The position numbers and the translations under genes are program-made. The notes beneath the pieces are model-generated. The model was not told the DNA's origin, did not search any database, and saw nothing but the letters and a program-made list of their open reading frames with translations. A stretch of DNA of 64,000 nt from Xanthomonas fragariae (GTDB lineage: Bacteria > Pseudomonadota > Gammaproteobacteria > Xanthomonadales > Xanthomonadaceae). Location of the stretch: positions 558,001 through 622,000 of the forward strand of contig NZ_CP071955.1 in NCBI RefSeq assembly GCF_017603965.1, read 5' to 3'. Positions 25,518 through 35,622 of the stretch are shown here, piece after piece. How positions within the stretch are numbered: the stretch's first letter is position 1; each line of letters begins with the position of its first letter.

Positions 25518-25904
25518 TCAGGCGATGGGAGGTCGAACCGGTTGTTCGGGCACCGGGCTGCTGCGCCCCTCGGCCCGGGTGGCGGGCAACGTCGCGTGAC
25601 CGGGCAGGCCCGCGGGCACCGCAGGCAAGGTCGGCAAGGCGAGACTGCAGTGCTGCAGGCAGTCGCAGCTACCCAGCTTGCGGCAATCGGTTGCATGCGC
25701 GCGCCTGGTCTTGTCGGGTAGCTGCATTGCAGCGTGCGGTGGCATGCCGTCATGGCGCGGCAGCGCGGCCGGCATCGCCGCATGCGCTGTTGACGCAGCC
25801 GATGCCATCTGCGGCATCGCCATGCCCACCGACGCCCACGCGCCGGTGGCCGTATTGGCGACCAGGCACAGGCACAGCAGCAGTCGGAGCAGGCAACGCA
25901 GCAC
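25518..25904 (-). CDS. copL: CopL-family copper regulatory protein
   Basis: A 128-residue exported protein with a signal peptide (LRCLLRLLLCLCLVANTATGAWA), Met/His-containing stretches and a cysteine cluster TDCRKLGSCDCLQHCS around residues 72-87. It is encoded directly upstream of copA, the place of copL in Xanthomonas, where it is needed for copper-induced expression of copAB. Sequence is poorly conserved in this family, so the call relies on position, size, signal and metal-ligand clusters. Confidence 0.85.
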   Translation of the reverse strand: MLRCLLRLLLCLCLVANTATGAWASVGMAMPQMASAASTAHAAMPAALPRHDGMPPHAAMQLPDKTRRAHATDCRKLGSCDCLQHCSLALPTLPAVPAGLPGHATLPATRAEGRSSPVPEQPVRPPIA

Positions 25905-26037
25905 AGGCGGTCGGGGGAGATGACAGGTGCGGCGAGCATATCATCGGCCTCCAGTTGTCCGCCCGATGACCTGGCCGCGGTGGGTGCGGGCCCGGGCGGC
26001 GGTAGAATTGACGCTTCTTTCATAGCCCAGTCCTGCC

Positions 26038-27141
26038 ATGTCGCAGCGCCAGTGGGTGGCCGCCGCCATCCAGAAGATCGAAGCCGATTTCAACCGCTCG
26101 GCCGACACCCATCTGATTCCGATGGACCTGCCGGGCTATCCGGGCATCGACCTGTACTTCAAGGACGAATCCAGCCATCCGACCGGCAGTCTCAAGCATC
26201 GGCTGGCGCGCTCGCTGTTTCTCTACGCGCTGACCAATGGCTGGCTGCGCGCCGGGCGTCCGGTGATCGAGGCGTCCAGTGGCTCGACCGCGATTTCCGA
26301 AGCGTATTTCGCCCGTCTGCTGGGTGTGCCCTTCATTGCCGTGATGCCGGCGTCGACCTCACCGGAAAAGATCGCTGCGATCGAATTCCAGGGCGGCCGC
26401 TGCCACCTGATCGAGCGCGCCTGCGACCTGGACAGCGCCTCGCACCAGCTCGCACGCGAGACCGGTGGGCACTTCATGGACCAGTTCACCTACGCCGAGC
26501 GCGCCACCGACTGGCGCGCCAACAACAACATCGCCGAATCGATCTTCAAACAGTTGGCCGAGGAGCCGCATCCGATTCCCGAATGGATCGTGTGCAGCCC
26601 CGGCACCGGCGGCACCAGCGCCACGCTTGGCCGTTATGTGCGCTATCGGCGCCACGCCACCCGCATCCTGTGCGTGGACCCGGAAATATCGGTGTTCTTC
26701 GACGGCTATTGCCGCGCGGTGGACGGTCAATGCCCCAGGGAGCTGGCCATCACCGGAGGCTCGCGCATCGAAGGCATCGGCCGCCCGCGGGTGGAATCGA
26801 GCTTCATCGCCAGCTGCGTGGACGTGATGATCAAGGTGCCCGATGCCTTGAGTCTGGCGGCGATGCGCCATGTCAGCGCCACGCTTGGTCGCCGCGTCGG
26901 TGGCTCCACCGGCAGCAACTTCGTCGGTGTGCTGCAGGCCGCGCAGCGCATGCGCGACGCGGGCCGCCGAGGCTCCATCGTTACCATCCTGTGCGATGCC
27001 GGCGCACGTTACGCGCACAGCTATTACAACCCGGCCTGGTATGCGGCACGCGAGATCGATGTCACCGCCAGCGATGCCGCCATCGCCATTGCAGTGAATG
27101 GCGGCGACTTGCCGCAGCTACCTTGTGCTGGGCTGGAATGA
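26038..27141 (+). CDS. PLP-dependent cysteine synthase-family protein
   Basis: A fold-type II PLP enzyme of 367 residues. Lys53 in TGSLKHR is the expected Schiff-base lysine, [10 protein letters not shown] is the substrate-carboxylate loop and [14 protein letters not shown] binds the PLP phosphate. The family contains cysteine synthases, cysteine desulfhydrases and related enzymes, and this longer form resembles the desulfhydrase-like group; the exact substrate cannot be read. It is divergent from copL and followed by the oligopeptidase after about 100 bases. Confidence 0.8.
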   Translation: MSQRQWVAAAIQKIEADFNRSADTHLIPMDLPGYPGIDLYFKDESSHPTGSLKHRLARSLFLYALTNGWLRAGRPVIEASSGSTAISEAYFARLLGVPFIAVMPASTSPEKIAAIEFQGGRCHLIERACDLDSASHQLARETGGHFMDQFTYAERATDWRANNNIAESIFKQLAEEPHPIPEWIVCSPGTGGTSATLGRYVRYRRHATRILCVDPEISVFFDGYCRAVDGQCPRELAITGGSRIEGIGRPRVESSFIASCVDVMIKVPDALSLAAMRHVSATLGRRVGGSTGSNFVGVLQAAQRMRDAGRRGSIVTILCDAGARYAHSYYNPAWYAAREIDVTASDAAIAIAVNGGDLPQLPCAGLE

Positions 27142-27240
27142 CCGCCATCTTCTTGTAGCTGCTATCCAAACTGTTGCGCATCGCGATCTTTTGCCAGCCA
27201 CTTTTTTACTTCTTGATTCAGTCCACCGCCGGAGCATTCC

Positions 27241-29265
27241 ATGACCAACCCGCTGCTCGACCTGTCCGGACTGCCGTCCTTCGATGCGATTCGTCCCGAG
27301 CACGTGGGCCCGGCGATCGATCAACTGCTCGCTGACGCCGAGGCGGCAGTGAAGGTGGCCGAACGCGTCAGCCCGGTGCGTTGGGACAGTTTTGTGGTTC
27401 CGCTGGACGATGCCACCGAGCGGCTGTGGCGCGCTTGGGGGCAGGTCGGGCATCTGCAGGCGGTGGTCAACACTGCCGAGCTGCGCGAGGCCTACAACAG
27501 CAACTTGCCCAAGGTGAGCCGCTTCGGCAGCGCGCTGGCGCAGAATCTGGCGTTGTATGGGCAATACAAGGCTTTGTCTGCATCGCCCGAAGCCGCGCAT
27601 TACGACGACGCACGTCGCAAGGTGCTGGAAAACGCGCTGCGCGATTTCCGCCTCGGCGGTGCCGAGCTGGATGACACTTCAAAGGCGCGTTTTGCGCAGA
27701 TCCAGGAAGAGTTGTCCGCGCTGGCAGCCAAGTTTTCGCAAAACGTGCTCGATGCCACCGATGCGTGGTCGTACGTCACCGAAGACGAAAACGAGCTGTC
27801 TGGCCTGCCTGCCGAAGTGGTCGCCGCCGCGCGCGCTGCTGCCGAGAAAGACGGCGTGCCGGGATGGAAGCTCACCTTGCAGATGCCATGCTATCTGCCG
27901 GTGCAAAGCGATGCGGACAATCGCGAGCTGCGCGCGCGGCTGTATCGCGCCAATGCCGAGCGTGCGTCCGAATTCGGCGACTCAGCCTTGGACAACAGTG
28001 CCAATATCGATCGCATTCTTGCCTTGCGCGCCGAGCTGGCGCAGCTGCTCGGGTTTGCCAATTACGCGGACTACTCGGTCGCCACCAAGATGGCGCAGAG
28101 CCCGGATGAAGTGATGGGCTTTTTGCGTGACCTGGCCGTGCGCGCAAAACCTCATGCGCAGCGCGATCGCGCAGAGCTCGACGCCTTCGCACGCGACGAA
28201 CTCGGCCTGGACGCACTCCAGGCATGGGATCTGGCTTACGTCAGCGAAAAACTCAAGCAGGCGCGCTACAGCTTCTCCGAGCAGGAAGTGAAGCAGTACT
28301 TCACCGAGCCCAAAGTGCTGGCCGGCCTGTTCGATGTGATCCACAGCCTCTACGGGCTCACCGTCAAACCCGACAGCGCGCCGGTCTGGCACCCGGATGT
28401 GCGGTTTTATCGCCTGGAAGATGCGCAAGGTGGGTTGGTCGGCCAGTTCTATCTGGACCTGTACGCGCGCGAAGGCAAGCGCGGCGGTGCGTGGATGGAC
28501 GATTGCCGCAACCGCCGCGACACCGCCCACGGCGTGCAGACCCCGCTGGTGTATCTGGTGTGTAATTTCGGCCGCGGCAGCGGCGATGCACCTGCCACGT
28601 TCCGGCATGGCGAAGTCACCACGCTGTTTCATGAAATGGGCCACGGCCTGCATCAGTTGCTGACGCGCATTGGCGAGCTCGGCGTAGCCGGCATCAATGG
28701 CGTGGAATGGGACGCGGTTGAGCTGCCGAGCCAGTTCATGGAGAACTTCTGCTGGGAATGGAAGCGCGTGCAGGCGATGACCGCGCACCTACAGACCGGC
28801 GAACCGCTGCCGCGCAACCTGTTCGATCGCCTGTTGGCCGCGCGCAATTTCCAGAGCGGCATGTTCACCGTGCGCCAGCTGGAATTTGCGCTGTTCGACA
28901 TGCAACTTCACAGCAGCTTCGACCCGACCCAGGACAGCGTGCTGCAACTGATCGAGCGCGTGCGCGACGAAGTGGCGGTCAATCGCCCGCCATCATGGAA
29001 TCGCTTCCCGCATCAGTTCAGCCATATCTTCGCCGGTGGTTACGCCGCTGGTTACTACAGCTACAAATGGGCCGAGGTGCTCAGCGCCGATGCGTATGCC
29101 GCCTTCGAAGAAGCGCCCGGGCAGGTGGCCGACATCGGCGCACGTTTCCGCCATGAAGTACTGGCGCGCGGCGGCAGCCGCAGCGCGGCAGAAAACTTCC
29201 GCGCTTTCCGTGGGCGCGCGCCCAAAATCGATGCATTGTTGCGCCATAACGGCATGGCGGGCTGA
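27241..29265 (+). CDS. prlC: M3 family oligopeptidase (oligopeptidase A type)
   Basis: Cytoplasmic zinc metallopeptidase that degrades oligopeptides, including cleaved signal peptides; 674 residues, the usual length. The HExxH motif is HEMGH at 464-468 with ligands His464 and His468 and catalytic Glu465; Glu494 in AVELPSQ is the third zinc ligand. GYAAGYYSYKWAEVLSADAY near the C-terminus is the M3 substrate-binding signature. The alternative symbol is opdA; dipeptidyl carboxypeptidase (dcp) is the nearest other possibility. Confidence 0.92.
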   Translation: MTNPLLDLSGLPSFDAIRPEHVGPAIDQLLADAEAAVKVAERVSPVRWDSFVVPLDDATERLWRAWGQVGHLQAVVNTAELREAYNSNLPKVSRFGSALAQNLALYGQYKALSASPEAAHYDDARRKVLENALRDFRLGGAELDDTSKARFAQIQEELSALAAKFSQNVLDATDAWSYVTEDENELSGLPAEVVAAARAAAEKDGVPGWKLTLQMPCYLPVQSDADNRELRARLYRANAERASEFGDSALDNSANIDRILALRAELAQLLGFANYADYSVATKMAQSPDEVMGFLRDLAVRAKPHAQRDRAELDAFARDELGLDALQAWDLAYVSEKLKQARYSFSEQEVKQYFTEPKVLAGLFDVIHSLYGLTVKPDSAPVWHPDVRFYRLEDAQGGLVGQFYLDLYAREGKRGGAWMDDCRNRRDTAHGVQTPLVYLVCNFGRGSGDAPATFRHGEVTTLFHEMGHGLHQLLTRIGELGVAGINGVEWDAVELPSQFMENFCWEWKRVQAMTAHLQTGEPLPRNLFDRLLAARNFQSGMFTVRQLEFALFDMQLHSSFDPTQDSVLQLIERVRDEVAVNRPPSWNRFPHQFSHIFAGGYAAGYYSYKWAEVLSADAYAAFEEAPGQVADIGARFRHEVLARGGSRSAAENFRAFRGRAPKIDALLRHNGMAG

Positions 29266-29467
29266 GCTTAAGGTCTGCTGTTTTCCTGTCGAGTTGACCG
29301 CCGTCGTGCGCGTCGGCGGCATGCGAAACTTCTTGGAGCCCGCTCAGATAATGGTCCAGGAGTGAGCACTGCAGGGCTGCACCATCAAGTGCGCGGCGCA
29401 ATATGAAGTTCGAACACGCAATACACGCTGGTCGATTCGCTGCTGCAGCAGCGAACGGTTGTCTGGC

Positions 29468-29944
29468 TCAGGTGTCCTGCTCATCCTCTGAAATCCGCAA
29501 GTCGCGGCATACTGCGTGGCGTTCGCCTACCTGTGGCAGTACGCCCGGAAATCCCAAGGCATAGGAGTTCAGGTCGACCCATGCCGGGTTCAGTGTCTCC
29601 ACCAACCGCCGCTGCCAGGCGTGCGGCCAGCGACGCAGCTGTTTGGCGCGGGCGCTGGCAAATGCCTGATCGGCGCAGGGTTCGAACCAGACCAGTAGCA
29701 GCGGTACCATGCGTTTCGCGGGCAAGGTCGCCTGCTGCTGCAAGATGATGCGCCGGCGCATTTTCTCGATGTCGCCCAGACCAGTTGCCGTGTCGATGTA
29801 GAACGCCTCGCGCTGCGCATGCGCCAGCAGGTAAACCACACATGGACCATGTTGCAAGCCGTGCCAGTCGGCGTGTTTGAATGCGGCAAATTCCGCTCTG
29901 ACCGGGGGGCGCGTATCAGCCATCTCCAGCACATTCCTCTCCAC
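29468..29944 (-). CDS. GIY-YIG-like protein with degenerate active site
   Basis: A 158-residue protein with the layout of small GIY-YIG endonuclease-like proteins: CVVYLLAHAQREAFYIDTATGLGDIEK at about 35-61, VPLLLVWFEPCADQAFASARAKQLRRWPHAW, and the NPAWVDL motif near the end. The first tripeptide reads VYL and the second YID rather than GIY and YIG, so nuclease activity is doubtful. The family-like 'ADQAFASARAKQLRRW' helix is well kept. Starts at 29944 or 29923 are possible. Isolated gene. Confidence 0.65.
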   Translation of the reverse strand: MERNVLEMADTRPPVRAEFAAFKHADWHGLQHGPCVVYLLAHAQREAFYIDTATGLGDIEKMRRRIILQQQATLPAKRMVPLLLVWFEPCADQAFASARAKQLRRWPHAWQRRLVETLNPAWVDLNSYALGFPGVLPQVGERHAVCRDLRISEDEQDT

Positions 29945-30298
29945 CAGGGCGGCGGCGCGCAGCCAGCGTCATTGCCGGTCCGTCCGGGTTCTGGTCGATC
30001 TCTTCCTGCCGCGCAGTGGACGTCGGGCGTGTGTTCATCGCTTGCAGCGGTTCATTGGAGCCATCATGACTGGATTATCCCAGAACCGGTCCAGGTGCGG
30101 TCGGCGCATTCTGCCTTGCCCGCGCCATCGCTTCCTGTTGGTGGCCACCACGGGGCAGGGCGGAGCCTATAAGCGGCGAGCCGATGGTCGCCGTCAGCTG
30201 CAGGTGTCCAGCAGCTTGCGATGTAACACCCAATGCACACGGCGCAGGTGCCGCACAGCTTACCCTCAATCTGTGCGGCATCTGCAATGCGTCAGCCA
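29945..30298. other. 354-bp spacer, no gene seen
   Basis: No frame supports a protein. Its right end, just downstream of fabB on the minus strand, contains the hairpin at 30249-30280. Confidence 0.6.
30249..30280 (-). terminator. Hairpin downstream of fabB
   Basis: TGCCGCACAG at 30249-30258 pairs perfectly with CTGTGCGGCA at 30271-30280, 20 bases after the fabB stop. There is no U-tract, so it may be a weak or Rho-assisted terminator or an mRNA 3' end structure. Confidence 0.5.
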
Positions 30299-31507
30299 TC
30301 ACACCCGGCCGAACACCAGTGCCGCGTTGGTGCCGCCGAAGCCGAAGCTGTTGGACATCACCGTGTTCAACGAGGCCTGGCGCGTTTCGCGCAGGATCGG
30401 GAAGCCTTCCGCGCGCGGGTCGAGTTCATCGATATGCGCCGAGCCGGCCATAAAGCCGTCGCGAAGCATCAGCAGGCTGTAGATCGCTTCGTGCACGCTG
30501 GCCGCGCCCAGCGAATGGCCGGACAGCGCCTTGGTCGAGGACAGCGGCGGCACGTTGTCGCCGAATACCTCGCGCACGGCACCCAGCTCGGTGACATCGC
30601 CCAAAGGTGTGGAGGTGCCGTGGGTATTGAGGTAGTCGATCGGCTGCGTAAGTCCTTGCATCGCCATGTGCATGCAGCGCACCGCGCCTTCGCCGCTTGG
30701 GGCGACCATGTCGGCGCCATCGGAGGTTACGCCATAGCCGAGCAGTTCGGCATGGATGCGCGCGCCGCGTGCGATGGCGTGGTCGTAATCTTCCAGTACC
30801 AACATGCCGCCGCCGCTGCCGATGACAAAGCCGTCGCGCTGCGCGTCGTATGGGCGAGATGCCACTGCGGGGCGATCGTTGAAGCCGGTGGACAGCGCGC
30901 CCATCGCATCGAACATCACGCTCATGGTCCAGTGCAAGTCTTCACCGCCGCCGGCGAACATCACGTCCTGCGCGCCATGCCGGATCAGATCGGCGGCCGT
31001 GCCGATGCAATGCGCCGAGGTCGCACACGCGGCCGACAACGAATAGCTCACGCCGCGAATCTTGAAGGCGGTCGCCAACGACGCAGACACTCCTGAACAC
31101 ATTGTGCGCGGCACCATGTACGGGCCAACCTTGCGCACGCCGCGGCCGCGCAGCAGATCGGCGGTTTCGACCTGCCATTGACTGGAGCCGCCGCCCGAGC
31201 CGGCAATCACGCCGGTACGCAGGCTGCTGACCTGCTCGGCATCCAGCCCGGCATCGGCGATCGCATCGCGCATCGCCAGATACGCGTACGCCGAGGCATC
31301 GCCCATGAAGCGCTTGAGCTTGCGGTCGATCAGGCTGTCCAGATCCAATGCCACCGCCCCGCCCACTTGGCTGCGCAGGCCGGCCTCTGCGTGATCTGGC
31401 AACGCGGTGATGCCGGAGCGGCTCTCGCGCAGCGCGTTGGAAACGGTGTCCAGGTCATTGCCAAGACACGAAGTGATGCCCATCCCGGTGACGACGACGC
31501 GGCGCAT
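30299..31507 (-). CDS. fabB: 3-oxoacyl-ACP synthase I
   Basis: Condensing enzyme needed to elongate unsaturated fatty acids, 402 residues. The catalytic cysteine is Cys161 in [11 protein letters not shown]; the two active-site histidines lie in [11 protein letters not shown] and SGHSLGAAS. The C-terminus [16 protein letters not shown] is the thiolase-fold signature. It follows fabA with a one-base overlap (TGATG), so FabA and FabB are translationally coupled, the classic unsaturated fatty-acid pair. Confidence 0.97.
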   Translation of the reverse strand: MRRVVVTGMGITSCLGNDLDTVSNALRESRSGITALPDHAEAGLRSQVGGAVALDLDSLIDRKLKRFMGDASAYAYLAMRDAIADAGLDAEQVSSLRTGVIAGSGGGSSQWQVETADLLRGRGVRKVGPYMVPRTMCSGVSASLATAFKIRGVSYSLSAACATSAHCIGTAADLIRHGAQDVMFAGGGEDLHWTMSVMFDAMGALSTGFNDRPAVASRPYDAQRDGFVIGSGGGMLVLEDYDHAIARGARIHAELLGYGVTSDGADMVAPSGEGAVRCMHMAMQGLTQPIDYLNTHGTSTPLGDVTELGAVREVFGDNVPPLSSTKALSGHSLGAASVHEAIYSLLMLRDGFMAGSAHIDELDPRAEGFPILRETRQASLNTVMSNSFGFGGTNAALVFGRV

Positions 31508-32022
31508 CAGAAGTTCTCCGTCGAAGTGAACATGCCCACGCGCAGATCCTTGGCAGTATATATCTCGCGCCCGTCCACCCGCATGCGTGCGTCGGTCTGC
31601 GCCATCACCAGCTTGCGGTTGATCACGCGGCTGACGTCGATTTCGTAACTCACCAACGCAGCGCTAGGCAGCACCTGGCCGGTGAACTTGACCTCACCGC
31701 AGCCCAGCGCGCGGCCGCGGCCCGGCGCGCCGATCCAGGTCAGGAAGAAGCCGGTCAGCTGCCACATCGCATCCAGGCCAAGGCAGCCGGGCATCACCGG
31801 GTCGCCGATGAAGTGGCAGCCGAAGAACCACAGGTCCGGACGGATCTCCAGTTCGGCGCGAATCACGCCCTTGCCGTGTGCGCCGCCGGTGTCGCTGATT
31901 TCGGTGATGCGGTCGAACATCAGCATTGGATCGTTGGGCAGACGGCCGCTGTCGGGTCCAAACAATTCCCCACGCGCGCTGGCCACCAATTGATCGCGCG
32001 AGTACGTATTTTGAGGGGTCAT
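31507..32022 (-). CDS. fabA: 3-hydroxydecanoyl-ACP dehydratase/isomerase
   Basis: Makes the cis double bond at the ten-carbon stage of fatty-acid synthesis. The 171-residue protein has the same length as the E. coli enzyme and the same numbering of the catalytic pair, His70 in GCHFIGDP and Asp84 in LGLDAMWQ. The start at 32022 follows an AGGAAA site; an upstream in-frame ATG would add 22 residues and is unlikely. Confidence 0.97.
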   Translation of the reverse strand: MTPQNTYSRDQLVASARGELFGPDSGRLPNDPMLMFDRITEISDTGGAHGKGVIRAELEIRPDLWFFGCHFIGDPVMPGCLGLDAMWQLTGFFLTWIGAPGRGRALGCGEVKFTGQVLPSAALVSYEIDVSRVINRKLVMAQTDARMRVDGREIYTAKDLRVGMFTSTENF

Positions 32023-32366
32023 GACAAACGTTTCCTGCACGGAGCGAAAGACGAGGCGGTGAAGGGTGCATGAGGTGGCGCGGTTCAATCAAACGTTTTA
32101 TCCGTACGCATGCGTGCTGTTTTCAGCAGATTGCGCACTGCGCAAGTGATCGGTGCTGGCCAGATCAGGGGCGGTCACGCACCCGTAGCGCGTGGTCATC
32201 GCGCATGTGTGGCCGGAGCGTAGGAACTGTTATGCACGCGTGATTCGTGCCGATTGAGCACCGGTCGCGCCCGTTTGCCGGCAGCGCGGTCATGTCGATC
32301 GCCGCGCAAGGTGTAAGAAGCAGCTGACTTATCATGTGCGCACGCCTGTGGAGAGAAACCAGCTCG
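32023..32366. other. 344-bp divergent region between fabA and dinB
   Basis: Holds the promoters and leaders of two divergent genes. No gene, clear operator or SOS box could be identified by eye. Confidence 0.5.
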
Positions 32367-33446
32367 ATGCGCAAAATCGTGCACGTGGACATGGATGCGT
32401 TCTACGCGTCCGTGGCGCAACGTGACGATCCGTCGTTGCGCGGCAAGCCGGTGGTGGTGGCCTGGCGAGGCGCACGCTCGGTGGTATGCGCAGCTTCGTA
32501 TGAAGCGCGTACCTTCGGCATTCGTTCGGCGATGCCGGCAATGCGTGCGGAGCGCCTGTGTCCGGATGCGGTGTTTGTGCCGCCGGATTTTGCACGCTAC
32601 AAGGCGGTGTCGCGGCAGGTGCGCGAGATTTTTCATCGTCACACCGATCTGGTCGAGCCGTTGTCGCTGGACGAGGCGTATCTGGATGTGACCGAAGCCA
32701 AGACCGGCATGCAATTGGCCACCGAGATCGCGCAGCTGATCCGCACACAGATCCGCGAAGAAACCCAACTCACCGCATCGGCCGGCATCGCACCGAACAA
32801 ATTCCTCGCCAAGATCGCCTCGGACTGGCGCAAGCCCGATGGCCAGTTTGTCGTCGCACCAAGTCGTATCGATGCCTTTCTGTTGCCGCTACCGGTCAAT
32901 CGCATCCCCGGCGTCGGCAAGGTGATGGACGGCAAGTTGGCCGCGTTGGGCATTGTCACCGTCGGCGATCTGCGGCTGCGTCCATTGGAAGAATTGCAGG
33001 CGCATTTCGGCACCTTCGGGCAGAGCCTGTATCGTCGCGCGCGCGGCATCGACGAGCGTCCGGTCGAACCGTATCAAGAGGCGCAATCGGTCTCTTCGGA
33101 AGATACCTTCAGCCAAGACCTGGCCCTGGATGCGCTGGATCCGCATATTCTGCGTCTGGCCGAAAAAACCTGGCTCGCCATGCGCCGCACCGAGCGCATC
33201 GGGCGCACGGTGGTGTTGAAGTTGAAGACGTCGAATTTTCGTATTTTGACGCGCTCCTACACGCCCGATCCGCCGCCTGCGTCCTTGGAGGCGCTGGCAG
33301 AGATCGCATTGGCACTGACCCGGCGTGTGGAATTGCCCGCGCAGACGCGTTACCGCCTGGTCGGTGTCGGCCTGAGCGGTTTCAGCGATGTGGAAGAGGG
33401 CGCGGTGCAAGGGCAATTGTTCGGTGACGTGCCGCAGGCGGAGTGA
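32367..33446 (+). CDS. dinB: DNA polymerase IV (Y family)
   Basis: Translesion DNA polymerase, 359 residues. The palm metal ligands are in VDMDAFYASV at 5-14 and SLDEAYLDVT near residue 100. The thumb helix-hairpin-helix NRIPGVGKVMDGKLAALGI is near 176, and the little-finger domain follows. The start at 32367 gives the family N-terminus MRKIVHVDMD; an in-frame ATG 33 bases upstream is less likely. It lacks an obvious LexA site to the eye. Confidence 0.96.
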   Translation: MRKIVHVDMDAFYASVAQRDDPSLRGKPVVVAWRGARSVVCAASYEARTFGIRSAMPAMRAERLCPDAVFVPPDFARYKAVSRQVREIFHRHTDLVEPLSLDEAYLDVTEAKTGMQLATEIAQLIRTQIREETQLTASAGIAPNKFLAKIASDWRKPDGQFVVAPSRIDAFLLPLPVNRIPGVGKVMDGKLAALGIVTVGDLRLRPLEELQAHFGTFGQSLYRRARGIDERPVEPYQEAQSVSSEDTFSQDLALDALDPHILRLAEKTWLAMRRTERIGRTVVLKLKTSNFRILTRSYTPDPPPASLEALAEIALALTRRVELPAQTRYRLVGVGLSGFSDVEEGAVQGQLFGDVPQAE

Positions 33447-33579
33447 GCGCGTAGTGGGTGCGTTGCTGCAGCACTACGCATGTGCCATGTCGAAGGGTCC
33501 GTGTTCGGCGATCACGGTGACACGCCCCGAATCCTGCACTCCGTACACTGCGGCTTTTCCCCCGCATGAGGTCGTCGGA

Positions 33580-34230
33580 ATGTTTCCGTATCCGCTGGTG
33601 ATTTTTGACCTGGACGGCACGCTGGTGGACAGCGCACCCAATATCGCCGAAGCACTCAACGGTACATTGCAGGAACTGGGGTTGCAGCAGTTCAGCCAAT
33701 CCAAGATACGCACCTGGATCGGTGAAGGCGTGCATGTGCTGCTGACCACCGCGCTGCGCGAAGCCGGCAGCAACCGCGATGCCGATCCGGAAATGCCAGT
33801 GATGATGCGTCATTATGAAATGAGCCTGCTGCACGACCCACAGTTGTATCCGGGTGTTGCCGAAGCGCTGGCAGGCTTGTGCGAGGCGGGCGCCACGCTG
33901 GCGTTGTGCACCAATAAACCCTCGCGTTTTATCGCACCACTGCTGGAGCATCTGGGCATCGCCGCGCATTTCAGCAGTGTGCTCGGTGGCGATTCGCTGC
34001 CGCAACGCAAACCCGATCCAGCACCGTTGTTGCAGCTGGCCAAGCAGTTCCAGCACACACCGCAGCAGTGCCTGATGGTTGGCGACTCGGCCACCGATGC
34101 CGCTGCCGCAAACGCCGCCGGAATGCCCTTGGCGATGGTGCGCAACGGCTATCTGCGCGGCTTCGATGTACAGAGCTCCGGTGCGGTGGCGATCATCGAT
34201 GACATGCGGGAATTGCTTGCGTTGAAGTAG
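33580..34230 (+). CDS. gph: Phosphoglycolate phosphatase
   Basis: HAD-family phosphatase of 216 residues that removes 2-phosphoglycolate formed during DNA repair. Motif I is DLDGTLVDS at 10-18 (nucleophile Asp10), motif II TNKPS, motif III lysine in QRKPDPAP and motif IV GDSATDA. The start at 33580 gives the short N-terminus MFPYPLVIF; the frame is open further upstream without family similarity. Other HAD phosphatases are close relatives, but the length and cap fit Gph. Confidence 0.88.
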   Translation: MFPYPLVIFDLDGTLVDSAPNIAEALNGTLQELGLQQFSQSKIRTWIGEGVHVLLTTALREAGSNRDADPEMPVMMRHYEMSLLHDPQLYPGVAEALAGLCEAGATLALCTNKPSRFIAPLLEHLGIAAHFSSVLGGDSLPQRKPDPAPLLQLAKQFQHTPQQCLMVGDSATDAAAANAAGMPLAMVRNGYLRGFDVQSSGAVAIIDDMRELLALK

Positions 34231-34287
34231 AGCGCGTGGAATCACCTGCGTGTGCTCAAGAGTTGCTAACAACACTGAGCAGCTAAC

Positions 34288-35341
34288 GTGCGGTTTCGTT
34301 CGCGCCTGGAGAACCAGATCGATCTGCGTCATCCGTTGGTGTAATTGAGCCACCGCATGCCGTGGGCGGCGTTGGAGCAGACGCTTTTGCCACATTTTCC
34401 GGCCACGCCAGCCGGTGGCGGTCGTCCCGCGCTGCCGGTGCGCCTGATCGCCGGTTTGCTCTACCTCAAACACGCCGACGACCTGTCCGATGAAGCGGTG
34501 TGCGAGCGCTGGCTGGAAAATCCGTATTGGCAGTTCTTCACTGGCGAAGTCGTGTTCCAGACGCGCTTGCCGTGCGATCCCAGCTCGCTGACGCGCTGGC
34601 GGCAGCGCCTGGGTCATGCAGCGCGTGCTGCGGCGTCAACGCACGGTGTTGGGGCGGGTGTTGCGCGACATGCAGCGCAAGCTGGACCAGGTGGAACCCG
34701 GCGTGCGCGAGCGCATCGCGGTCTGGCTGGAACGTGCGCAACGGCTGTACACGCAGCGTCCGAAGGACAAACAAAAACTGTACGCATTGCATGCCCCGGA
34801 AGTGGAATGCATCGGCAAGGGCAAGGGCAAGGCGCGTCAAGCGTACGCATTCGGCGTCAAGGTCGGCATTGCGGTCACCGCCTGCAAGGGATTGGTCGTG
34901 GGCGCGCGCAGTTTTCCTGGCAACCCGTACGATGGCGACACCTTGGCCGAGCAGCTGGAGCAGACACGCGGGTTGCTGCAGGATGTGCGCGTAGAACCGA
35001 CGGTGGCGATCGTGGACCTGGGCGATCGCGGGCGCGAAGTCGATGGCGTGCAGGTCCTGCATCGCGGCAAGGCCAAGACGCTGACGCGGCGGCAATGGCG
35101 CTGGATCAAGCGACGACAGGCGGTGGAGCCGGTGATCGAACATCTGAAAGACGACTGCAGGTTGCCTCGCTGCAGGTTGAAAGGTGCACAAGGCGATGCG
35201 CTGCACGTGCTCGGCTGCGCCGCCGGCTACACCCTGCGCTGGCTGCTGCGCTGGATCGCGTTTTTGCGTGCCTGGAGGCGGGCGATGGGATGGTCGTCAT
35301 TTAGCGCCGTGCCGCTGTCACCGACGGCACTTGGCGCTTGA
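34288..35341 (+). pseudogene. IS5-family (IS1478-like) transposase, broken
   Basis: A GTG at 34288 opens the transposase N-terminus (RFRSRLENQIDLRHPLV), which hits a TAA stop at 34342-34344. The same frame then continues from 34345 with MPWAALEQTLLPHFP and LIAGLLYLKHADDLSDEA to SLTRWRQRLG near 34610. There an internal deletion and frameshift occur, and the second half (from 34616 in another frame) resumes with KDKQKLYALHAPEVECIGKG, PGNPYDGDTL and the DDE-domain end EPVIEHLKDDCRL to the stop at 35341. Premature stop plus deletion plus frameshift means it cannot make transposase. Intact IS5 members are about 440 residues. Confidence 0.85.
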
Positions 35342-35388
35342 AGGGGATTTTTCAGGAATGACTCTTTAGTGTCGCCCACCGTCCCGCT

Positions 35389-35538
35389 TAGAGAGGCTAA
35401 CAAAACTACCACGCTCACCGCCAGGCGGGCGCGGCCGGTGCTCGGAACCGGCATGTACCACTCGTACACTGCGGTTCCTCCGGGCCGTCCGCACTCACAC
35501 CTGGCGACTGCTCGCTACGTTTTGTTAGCCGCTCTTAA
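35389..35538 (+). repeat. MITE-like palindromic element, copy 2 (complete)
   Basis: About 150 bases with imperfect terminal inverted repeats: TTAGAGAGGCTAACAAAAC on the left and GTTTTGTTAGCCGCTCTTAA on the right. Core GCTCACCGCCAGGCGGGCGC and further internal dyads are shared with the copies at 20266-20398 and 48034-48183. It encodes no transposase. It lies about 50 bases after the broken IS5-family gene. Confidence 0.85.
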
Positions 35539-35573
35539 TCTTTAGCAGGATGAGAATGAATCGGCGACAAAGT

Positions 35574-35605
35574 AAAACGCCCCAGCATTTAACTAGGGCG
35601 TTCTT
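35574..35605 (-). terminator. Rho-independent terminator after the accessory lipoprotein gene
   Basis: AACGCCC (35576-35582) pairs with GGGCGTT (35596-35602); on the minus strand the hairpin is followed by TTTTAC. It fits termination of the minus-strand gene ending at 35623. Confidence 0.7.
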
Positions 35606-35622
35606 GTCAAAACCAGACCTTA

